Shown: positions 1 to 4,644 of the stretch, one piece after another | Layout: each line of letters begins with the position of its first letter | Numbering within the stretch: the stretch's first letter is position 1 | Source: Candidatus Hydrogenedentota bacterium | GTDB lineage: Bacteria; Hydrogenedentota; Hydrogenedentia; Hydrogenedentales; SLHB01 | Assembly: GCA_023384315.1 (NCBI GenBank) | Contig: JAHDWY010000185.1 | Span: 1 to 5,466 of the forward strand | Length of the DNA: 5,466 nt | Direction of reading: 5' to 3' | The notes under the pieces: generated by a model | Database searches by the model: none | Seen by the model: only the letters and a program-made list of their open reading frames with translations | Told to the model about the DNA's origin: nothing | Translations under genes and position numbers: made by a program

Positions 1-1
1 G

Positions 2-271
2 GCCGGCGAGATCATGGGTGCGGTGCTTATCGAAGCATTTTGGGTGACGCTGTTGGGCATTGCCTCGGGGTGGGTCGTGGGCACGGGCCTGACGTATGTG
101 TTGAGCGGATACCTCACCGAACGGTTCGGGTTTGCCATATCCGTGTTTCGCCCGAGCCCCGATATGGTGTCGGCCTATTCCGCGGTGCTGCTCATGGGGA
201 TGTTCGCGGGGATCGTTCCGGCGTTTCAGGCCTACCGGACGGATATCGCAAGAGACCTCGCGGAACCGTAA
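2..271 (+). CDS. ABC transporter permease, FtsX/MacB type (C-terminal 89 residues, 5' truncated by window edge)
   Basis: The reading frame is open from the first complete codon and ends at TAA 269-271, so only the C-terminus of a longer inner-membrane protein is visible. Two hydrophobic stretches, at about residues 8-33 and 57-80 of the fragment, fit the last two membrane helices of an FtsX-family permease. The end, PAFQAYRTDIARDLAEP, matches the family's usual closing pattern (PA-x-x-A-x-x-x-D-x-x-x-x-L) on the cytoplasmic side. Such permeases pair with a MacB/LolD-type ATPase and act in lipoprotein release, efflux, or other envelope processes; the ATPase would be expected upstream, outside the window. 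The next gene encodes a DUF3299 protein on the same strand 137 bp on. An ATG at 14 lies inside the domain and is not a true start. The family call is good; the substrate cannot be told from this piece. Confidence 0.85.
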   Translation, partial: AGEIMGAVLIEAFWVTLLGIASGWVVGTGLTYVLSGYLTERFGFAISVFRPSPDMVSAYSAVLLMGMFAGIVPAFQAYRTDIARDLAEP

Positions 272-343
272 CCACTGAATCGAGAGCGTGTTGTACATAC
301 CCTGGCCACGATCTCGCAGCGCCCCCGGCTCGCAGATCAGGGG

Positions 344-377
344 TTGGCAATTGCCCGCCGGAAATATGCTATAGTAT
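344..377 (+). promoter_or_regulatory. Possible promoter/operator region upstream of the DUF3299 gene
   Basis: TTGGCA at 344-349 is a five-of-six match to a -35 box, and AT-rich TATGCTATAGTAT at 365-377 offers -10-like hexamers. The spacings (15 nt to TATGCT, 20 nt to TATAGT) are not ideal. A perfect 10-bp palindrome, GGCAATTGCC, at 346-355 overlaps the -35 candidate and could be an operator. This would let the DUF3299 gene be transcribed separately from the permease. The evidence is weak, and the two genes may instead be co-transcribed. Confidence 0.22.
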
Positions 378-394
378 CGGGCGGTTTTGGCAAC

Positions 395-400
395 TGGAGG
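395..400 (+). promoter_or_regulatory. Ribosome binding site that fixes the GTG start at 409
   Basis: TGGAGG lies 8 nt before GTG 409 and is the only good Shine-Dalgarno site near the start of the conserved protein. It selects GTG 409 over the in-frame ATG at 40, which would overlap the permease gene and add over 120 residues of unrelated sequence. Confidence 0.7.
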
Positions 401-408
401 TTCATTTT

Positions 409-1092
409 GTGAGACGTCGTGTAGTCAGAGATCTGGGTACCATCATCGGCGTGGTTGTGATTCTCGCGGGTGTGGTTGGCGTGAATTTTTACATGCGCCT
501 CGAGGGCCTGCAGGAAAAGTACGACCAGATTCGCCGGTCCTACGAACAGCAGGCGGTCCAAAAAGGCACGGAACTGCTCGACTGGGAGTTGTTGCGCAAG
601 ACCAAGGGTTCGCTATATAGCGGGCCGACCTTTGACGAGGAGTTGAAAGCCATCGCGGGGCAGAGCGTGAACCTGATGGGGTTCATGACGCCCATCGACG
701 AGTTTCGCGACGCCACCCATTTCATGCTGCTCCCTCTACCCATCGAATGCTATTTCTGCAACGCTCCCCCCATGCGGGACGTCATGCTGGTTCGGATGGC
801 CGAAGGCCAGTGGGTCAACATGGTGGAAGAGCCGGTACTCATGTCGGGCACGCTGAAACTCAGTGCCGGCGGTGACGAGAAGTTCTTCTACACGCTTGAG
901 AATGCGATACGCACGACCATGGGCGAGACGACGGAGAAGCGGTTCACGACGCAGCATCGGCAAGAGGGCCAGACCATGGGACGCGACCTCTTGTCGGTCG
1001 ACGATCACACGGGGCAACAGCCCGAGCCCGCTCAGGAGCAGATGCTGCCGCCGACCGAGCTGCCAAAACCAGACGCGGAACCGGCGCCCTAG
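409..1092 (+). CDS. DUF3299-domain protein, N-terminally membrane-anchored (227 aa)
   Basis: The start is GTG 409, behind TGGAGG; the stop is TAG 1090-1092. A basic N-terminus (RRRVVRD) and one hydrophobic helix at residues 9-28 suggest an uncleaved signal anchor facing the periplasm. No lipobox is present. Residues 30-52 are charged and probably helical or coiled coil. The DUF3299 domain covers about 53-170: LDWELL near 57, the strand VNLMGFMTPID at 87-97, then LLPLPIECYFCNAPP at 107-121 with the paired cysteines C114 and C117, and a final V-x-x-SGTLKL...FFYTLENA segment at 143-166. The tail (about 195-227) is rich in P, E and Q and probably disordered. DUF3299 proteins have no firmly assigned biochemistry; the Cys-x-x-Cys pair suggests metal or redox binding, which is inference. 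In other bacteria the family is found beside FtsX-type transporters, as here. A terminator follows, so this is the last gene of its unit. Confidence 0.85.
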   Translation: MRRRVVRDLGTIIGVVVILAGVVGVNFYMRLEGLQEKYDQIRRSYEQQAVQKGTELLDWELLRKTKGSLYSGPTFDEELKAIAGQSVNLMGFMTPIDEFRDATHFMLLPLPIECYFCNAPPMRDVMLVRMAEGQWVNMVEEPVLMSGTLKLSAGGDEKFFYTLENAIRTTMGETTEKRFTTQHRQEGQTMGRDLLSVDDHTGQQPEPAQEQMLPPTELPKPDAEPAP

Positions 1093-1115
1093 CGTTGCAT
1101 CCGGATTGATTTTTG

Positions 1116-1155
1116 CGGCCTTCATCGGACACGGTGAAGGCCGTTTCTTGTTTCC
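1116..1155 (+). terminator. Rho-independent terminator after the DUF3299 gene
   Basis: A perfect 9-bp GC-rich stem, CGGCCTTCA (1116-1124) with TGAAGGCCG (1135-1143), has a 10-nt loop and is followed at once by the T-rich tract TTTCTTGTTT (1144-1153). It lies 23 bp after the stop codon at 1092 and ahead of rsmE, so it separates the two transcription units. Confidence 0.8.
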
Positions 1156-1182
1156 GGGCGTCTATCCGGAATGGTTACGGTC

Positions 1183-1187
1183 GAGGA
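1183..1187 (+). promoter_or_regulatory. Ribosome binding site that fixes the rsmE start at 1195
   Basis: GAGGA sits 7 nt before ATG 1195. The upstream in-frame ATG at 1171 has only CCGGA directly against it, too close to serve, and would add eight residues ahead of the family's usual M-P-x-x-x-RFF start. Confidence 0.65.
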
Positions 1188-1194
1188 TTGTTCA

Positions 1195-1917
1195 ATGCCG
1201 CATTTGCACCGGTTCTTCGCAACGCCGGAAGAGGATGATCCGGGCCGCGCCATCCTGCGGGATGAAGAAGCCCACCACGCAATCCACGTCGTACGCCTGA
1301 AGGCGGGCGATGGAATCGCCGTATTCGACGGACACGGTCGCACCTGGAGCGGCGTCGTCGAATCCCTGTCGCGGCGCGAGGTGCGGGTTCGGCTGACTGG
1401 CGAGGCCTGCGTTCCGCGGCCCGATACCCACGTGACGCTAGTTCAGGCGTGGCTCCACCGCGACAAGTCTATTGAAGAGATCATACGCCGCTGCACCGAA
1501 ATCGGCGTAGACCGGTTCGTGTTCTTCCCCGCTGCGCGGTCGGAGCGTCCGCCTAAGGCCAACAGCAAGTGGAACCGCCTCGCCGTGGAATCCTGCAAAC
1601 AGTGCGGCCGCGCTTGGCTCCCAGAGTTTCAAATCGCAGATTCGCTCGACTCCGCTCTGGCGCTCGTGGACGGTCCAATCCTTGCCGCGACCTTGGATGG
1701 AGATTCCGTTCCCCTGTCCGACGCTGTGTCCTCCAACCGCATTGCCTTTCTCGTCGGTCCGGAAGGGGACTTTACCCGCGAAGAACTCGCACGCCTTACT
1801 CAGGCACATGCGACGCCGATAAGCCTCGGTGCCGCGGTATTCCGCTCGGAGGTGGCTGCGGTCGTGGGATGTAGTTTGGTCCTGTATGAACTCGGCCGCC
1901 TTGGCCCCGGGTTCTGA
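1195..1917 (+). CDS. rsmE: 16S rRNA (uracil-1498-N3)-methyltransferase RsmE (240 aa)
   Basis: RsmE methylates N3 of U1498 in 16S rRNA of the assembled 30S subunit, using S-adenosylmethionine. The protein has the family's normal length and layout. An N-terminal PUA-like RNA-binding domain (about 1-73) opens with MPHLHRFF and contains HHAIHVVRLKAGD. The SPOUT methyltransferase domain (about 76-240) follows, with CTEIGVDRFVFF at 100-111, the R-SER-K region at 115-121, and KQCGR at 135-139. The SAM-binding trefoil knot is VGPEGDFTREEL (187-198) and LGAAVFRSEVAA (211-222). Two knot positions differ from the common form: GPEGD where most have GPEGG, and FRSEVA where most have LRxETA; the key Arg and Glu are kept. 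It follows a terminator and so should have its own promoter, which I could not place with confidence. Its stop lies 26 bp from the stop of the converging transporter gene. Confidence 0.93.
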   Translation: MPHLHRFFATPEEDDPGRAILRDEEAHHAIHVVRLKAGDGIAVFDGHGRTWSGVVESLSRREVRVRLTGEACVPRPDTHVTLVQAWLHRDKSIEEIIRRCTEIGVDRFVFFPAARSERPPKANSKWNRLAVESCKQCGRAWLPEFQIADSLDSALALVDGPILAATLDGDSVPLSDAVSSNRIAFLVGPEGDFTREELARLTQAHATPISLGAAVFRSEVAAVVGCSLVLYELGRLGPGF

Positions 1918-1943
1918 CAAATCTGCTCCTGCGGGGAATTTGA

Positions 1944-2882
1944 TCAGCTTGCGCGAACTCGAACGCGGCTCTGCGCGACGACGAGCATCACCCCGCCGGC
2001 GACAACCAGAAGACCGCCGGTAGCCTGAAGCGCAGACATTCGTTCCGACAGGATGAGTGTGGCACCCAGCAGAGTGACGAACGGCGTGGCCATCTGAAGT
2101 CCCGTTGACACAATGGCGCCCATTCCCTGAATCGCGCGGTAGTAGAGAACGTGCGCGAACGCGATGCCGGTGATTGCGGAGACCGCCACCAGCCCGAGGG
2201 TGGGGACACTTGTTTCTGCAAGCGCCGCATAGTCTCCGAATAGGAACATCAGCACCAATAGCCCGGACGCCGTGTAGAGGCTGATCACGCCAAAGCTAAG
2301 CCGGGCCGGATACCCGGCCATGAATCGGCGCACGACGACCGCATACGCGCCGAACATGATGGTGGTGACAAGCAGCACCGCCAAGCCGACCATCGACGTC
2401 GCGCTTTGGCCTCCCAGATCCTGAACGAACATCCCGACAACGCCGCCGACGCACACGAAGGTTCCGCCAAGAAACCAGGGGTCCCGCACGACCGGCCGCT
2501 CTTCGCGGATGAATAGGAAACCGAAGACGATGGTGAACAGGAAGTGCAGCTTGTACGCGAACCCGATGACACTGGCTTCCAGATAGTAGGGTGTGATGGC
2601 CCAGCAGGTTTGGCCGACGAGATTGATCGCGGTGGGTATGAGCGCGCTGCGCCAGACGCCCCGGCGAGGGCGGACATGGCTGTCCGATGCGGGATCGCGG
2701 AGAAGTGCGATCACGAAGGGCAGCCAGAACAACGCCCCCACGGTATACCGCACTCCGTTGACGGTCCACGAGTCGAGATCGTCGATAAACATGCGCAGGA
2801 ATACGGGCGTTGTGCCGTAACACACAACAGCGCCGAGGGCTGCGGCGAGGGCCAGGGAATCGTTTCGGTGAAGGGATTGCAT
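1944..2882 (-). CDS. EamA/DMT-superfamily transporter, RhaT/YdcZ-like drug-metabolite exporter (312 aa)
   Basis: This is an integral inner-membrane protein with ten predicted helices in two EamA repeats, at about residues 10-126 and 163-303. The first repeat begins ALAAALGAVVCYGTTPVFLR. The second ends in the typical motif run: LYYRAIQGMGAIVST at 246-260, PFVTLLGATLILSER at 267-281, and a closing G-G-L-L-V-V-A-G-G helix at 289-297. Basic loops fall at the cytoplasmic side (RPRRG at 71-75, VRR at 184-186, C-terminal RVRVR). Members export amino acids, metabolites or drugs, or salvage nucleotide sugars; the substrate cannot be predicted here. I chose ATG 2882 because GGAG (2887-2890) lies 4 nt before it on this strand; an in-frame ATG at 2900 has no such site and would add six residues. 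The gene converges on rsmE and is divergent from the oxidoreductase gene, with its own promoter at 2936-2964. Confidence 0.9.
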   Translation of the reverse strand: MQSLHRNDSLALAAALGAVVCYGTTPVFLRMFIDDLDSWTVNGVRYTVGALFWLPFVIALLRDPASDSHVRPRRGVWRSALIPTAINLVGQTCWAITPYYLEASVIGFAYKLHFLFTIVFGFLFIREERPVVRDPWFLGGTFVCVGGVVGMFVQDLGGQSATSMVGLAVLLVTTIMFGAYAVVVRRFMAGYPARLSFGVISLYTASGLLVLMFLFGDYAALAETSVPTLGLVAVSAITGIAFAHVLYYRAIQGMGAIVSTGLQMATPFVTLLGATLILSERMSALQATGGLLVVAGGVMLVVAQSRVRVRAS

Positions 2883-2935
2883 GAGACTCCACAGTGACAT
2901 ACTAAGTGCTGAAACAAACCGGCGTGCGTCCGCAT

Positions 2936-2964
2936 ACCATAGGAATTTCGCGCTATGCCGTCAA
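2936..2964 (-). promoter_or_regulatory. Sigma70-like promoter for the EamA transporter gene
   Basis: Read on the - strand, TTGACG (2959-2964) matches five of six -35 bases. A spacer of exactly 17 nt leads to TATGGT (2936-2941), which matches four of six -10 bases. Transcription would begin near 2929, leaving a leader of about 45 nt before ATG 2882. Confidence 0.55.
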
Positions 2965-3015
2965 GCGCGAGGGGCGACTTCGCGTTCAGATAGCCCGTAT
3001 AGAAACGACTCAAAG

Positions 3016-3044
3016 TTGACTGGAATCCCGGCGAAGTCTACGCT
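3016..3044 (+). promoter_or_regulatory. Sigma70-like promoter for the Gfo/Idh/MocA gene
   Basis: TTGACT (3016-3021) matches five of six -35 bases. After a 17-nt spacer comes TACGCT (3039-3044), which keeps the most important -10 positions (first T, second A, last T). The start of transcription would fall near 3051, about 33 nt before ATG 3084. The two divergent -35 boxes are 51 bp apart. Confidence 0.45.
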
Positions 3045-3070
3045 CATAGGGTTCGACCAAAACACGAAAC

Positions 3071-3077
3071 AAAGGAG
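3071..3077 (+). promoter_or_regulatory. Strong ribosome binding site for the Gfo/Idh/MocA gene
   Basis: AAAGGAG lies 6 nt before ATG 3084, which is near-ideal spacing. It fixes the start so that the Tat motif sits 26 residues in. Confidence 0.8.
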
Positions 3078-3083
3078 AGCGAC

Positions 3084-4364
3084 ATGCGCGATCGCAGCAG
3101 TGGGCCGTCGGGATTGCCGAAGGCACCGAAGCACGTAGAAACCAAGAGCGACGACCCATCCCGGCGGGATTTCCTGAAGCGCAGCAGCATCGGAATCTCA
3201 GCCGCGGCGTTGGGAACGCGCATCGCCGTGGGCGCGGAATTCACACCGAAGAAGATTCGTGTCGGTGTGGTTGGCGGGCGTTTTGGATGCTCGTTCCAGT
3301 GGCACGAACATCCGCAGTGCGAGGTGGTGGCGGTCAGCGATCTGCGCGAGGACCGGCGCAAGAACCTGGTCGATACATACAAGTGCGACCGCACCTACAA
3401 CTCGCTCGAGGAACTGGTGCAAGCGCCGGATATCGATGCGGTGGCTGTGTTTACCGACGGAAACTTGCATGTGCCTCACGTCGTCGAAGCCATGAAGAAC
3501 GGCAAGCACGTGATCTCCGCGGTACCCGCCTGCTGGGCTACCGTCGAGGATGCGGAACGGCTGCTGGACATCGTGACGACGACGGGCCTGACGTACATGA
3601 TGGCCGAGACCGGCTATTATCAACAATCCACCATGTCGGCGCGCAAGTTCTATGAGGAAGGAAAGTTCGGCGACCTCTATTATTGCGAAGCCGAGTATCA
3701 GCATCCCGGCCTGGAAGTCTTGTACTTCGAGAATGGCGAACGGACCTGGCGGCACGGCATGGCGCCTATGCACTATCCCACGCATAGCAGCAGCCAGTTG
3801 ATTGGGGTCACGGGCGAGCGGTTGGTTGAGGTGAAGTGCCAGGGCTGGGGCGATAACGATCCGATCCTTCAGGACAATGCGTACAACAATCCCTTCTGGA
3901 ATGGTTCGGCCATGTTCACCACGGACCGGGGCAACGCGTTCCGCATGAACGTGTGGTGGAAGGGCGCGCACCGGGGCTGCGAACGGGCCCAGTGGATTGG
4001 CAGCGACATGAGTTTCTATATGCAGAATCCGTTGGGTATCGGACCCGTGATCGTGCGTTCGCAGAAGCGCATGGAAAAGGACGACGCCGGGTTTGAACGG
4101 GAAGCGCCGGAGTTCGAGAACTACGCGGTGCCTGAGTATTGGAAGACGGATCTGCTGCCGGAACCGTTACGGCATGAAAGCGGGCATGAAGGATCGCACA
4201 CGTTCCTGACGCATGAGTTCATTGACGCGCTGGTCAACGAACGGCGGCCGTCGGTGGACGTATACGAGGCGCTGGCCTACACGGTGCCGGGGATCATTGC
4301 GCATCAGTCCGCGCTCCGCGACGGCGAAACCATGAAGATCCCACAATATGATCGCCCGGCGTAG
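3084..4364 (+). CDS. Tat-exported Gfo/Idh/MocA-family oxidoreductase (426 aa)
   Basis: Residues 26-32 read SRRDFLK, a twin-arginine signal, followed by a hydrophobic stretch (35-50) and a likely cleavage after VGA at 49-51, so the folded enzyme should be exported to the periplasm with its cofactor. The Rossmann NAD(P) domain spans about 57-180: KIRVGVVGGRFG at 57-68, VVAVSDLREDRR at 81-92, IDAVAVFTD at 117-125, and GKHVISAVPACWATVEDAERL at 140-160. The C-terminal alpha/beta domain runs from about 185, with the motif HYPTHSSSQLIGVTGERL at 230-247. Family members act on sugars and related polyols. Two points are odd. The usual E-K-P motif is replaced by A-V-P (146-148), losing the common catalytic lysine. 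The glycine loop, GGRFG at 64-68, is one residue shorter than the usual GxGxxG. Similar variants are, to my recollection, common in Planctomycetes-like genomes, so this is probably a subfamily rather than a decayed copy. Its substrate is unknown. A PD40 protein gene follows on the same strand. Confidence 0.9.
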   Translation: MRDRSSGPSGLPKAPKHVETKSDDPSRRDFLKRSSIGISAAALGTRIAVGAEFTPKKIRVGVVGGRFGCSFQWHEHPQCEVVAVSDLREDRRKNLVDTYKCDRTYNSLEELVQAPDIDAVAVFTDGNLHVPHVVEAMKNGKHVISAVPACWATVEDAERLLDIVTTTGLTYMMAETGYYQQSTMSARKFYEEGKFGDLYYCEAEYQHPGLEVLYFENGERTWRHGMAPMHYPTHSSSQLIGVTGERLVEVKCQGWGDNDPILQDNAYNNPFWNGSAMFTTDRGNAFRMNVWWKGAHRGCERAQWIGSDMSFYMQNPLGIGPVIVRSQKRMEKDDAGFEREAPEFENYAVPEYWKTDLLPEPLRHESGHEGSHTFLTHEFIDALVNERRPSVDVYEALAYTVPGIIAHQSALRDGETMKIPQYDRPA

Positions 4365-4426
4365 CGCGGAGTTTGGACCTACGCATCATTGTTTGGGTGA
4401 CCGATTGATGAGACGCTTCATGCAAG

Positions 4427-4465
4427 GAAGAACATCCCCCTTGATCCCCCTTCGAAGGGGGAATT
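4427..4465 (+). repeat. Left inverted-repeat arm with internal 18-bp palindrome
   Basis: The arm contains a run of C5-TTGAT-C5 and then the perfect palindrome TCCCCCTTCGAAGGGGGA at 4445-4462. It pairs with 4557-4595, with two mismatches. The palindrome alone could form a 9-bp hairpin or cruciform. Confidence 0.85.
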
Positions 4466-4467
4466 CT

Positions 4468-4486
4468 CGCAACACTTCGTGTTGCG
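4468..4486 (+). repeat. Hairpin inside the repeat element
   Basis: CGCAACAC (4468-4475) and GTGTTGCG (4479-4486) form a perfect 8-bp stem around a 3-nt TTC loop. No T-tract follows, so it is not a standard terminator. Confidence 0.6.
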
Positions 4487-4493
4487 TTGAGTA

Positions 4494-4520
4494 CGGCCAA
4501 ACGGCTCGGTTTCGCGGCCG
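4494..4520 (+). repeat. Second, bulged hairpin inside the repeat element
   Basis: CGGCC (4494-4498) pairs with GGCCG (4516-4520), and AAAC (4499-4502) with GTTT (4509-4512), around the 6-nt loop GGCTCG, with a CGC bulge at 4513-4515. With the first hairpin and the long arms it gives the element a branched fold if transcribed. Confidence 0.4.
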
Positions 4521-4556
4521 GAACGATACGGGTTCAGATAGTCTGCGTCTCGCGCA

Positions 4557-4595
4557 AACTCCCCCTTTGAAGGGGGATCAAGGGGGATGTTCTTC
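4557..4595 (-). repeat. Right inverted-repeat arm
   Basis: This is the reverse complement of 4427-4465 except at two positions. One of these breaks the internal palindrome at its centre: here TCCCCCTTTGAAGGGGGA, 4560-4577. The 8-bp outer part of that hairpin is intact. Confidence 0.85.
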
Positions 4596-4644
4596 GCGTT
4601 CATTTCGTGATCTGTGGATAGTCTCTGCGCGTGCCAAACGTCTT

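Larger units (their letters stand above)
4427..4595. mobile_element. MITE-like element, 169 bp, with 39-bp terminal inverted repeats
   Basis: The arms 4427-4465 and 4557-4595 are reverse complements at 37 of 39 positions and enclose 91 bp of non-coding DNA with two hairpins (4468-4486 and 4494-4520). Small size, long near-perfect terminal repeats, absence of any transposase and intergenic position fit a miniature inverted-repeat element or a paired REP/BIME-type repeat. TTCAT occurs outside both ends (4417-4421 and 4599-4603), but offset by 5 and 3 nt from the arms, so it is not a convincing target-site duplication. Single-copy sequence cannot prove mobility. Confidence 0.5.
4365..4644. other. 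280-bp intergenic region with a MITE-like repeat
   Basis: No gene is convincing here. The first 62 bp after the oxidoreductase stop (4365-4426) show no clear terminator. Positions 4427-4595 hold the inverted-repeat element described separately. The last 49 bp (4596-4644) lead into the beta-propeller gene, without an evident promoter or good Shine-Dalgarno site. Short open frames across the element on both strands code only for translated repeat and are not credible genes. Confidence 0.7.

Noticed and set aside
313..335. Direct repeat CTCGCAG at 313-319 and 329-335 in the permease-DUF3299 gap
   Set aside because: Seven bases with only two copies is easily chance in GC-rich DNA, and no matching site was seen elsewhere.
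40..408. Open frame from ATG 40 extending the DUF3299 protein upstream by 123 residues
   Set aside because: The extension overlaps the permease gene in another frame, has no family resemblance, and a good ribosome site with a GTG start lies at 395-411.
1171..1194. Upstream ATG for rsmE at 1171
   Set aside because: No properly spaced ribosome site, and the family typically starts at the equivalent of 1195.
1192..1917. Long antisense frames opposite rsmE and opposite the oxidoreductase gene (for example 1438-1920 and 3198-3971 on the - strand)
   Set aside because: They are shadows in GC-rich coding DNA; the opposite strand encodes clear conserved families, and the shadow proteins show no recognisable domain.
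1905..1936. CCCCG/CGGGG inverted repeat between the converging rsmE and transporter genes as a shared terminator
   Set aside because: Only 5 bp of stem with a 22-nt loop and no proper T-tract on either strand.
4521..4556. GGTTCAGATAG resembling a tRNA T-arm in the repeat interior
   Set aside because: It lacks the full T-loop consensus, and no anticodon or acceptor stem could be built around it.
4418..4603. Minus-strand 61-residue open frame across the repeat element
   Set aside because: Both its ends are simply the translated inverted-repeat arms; no ribosome site or family resemblance. Frames like this over such repeats are usually annotation artefacts.
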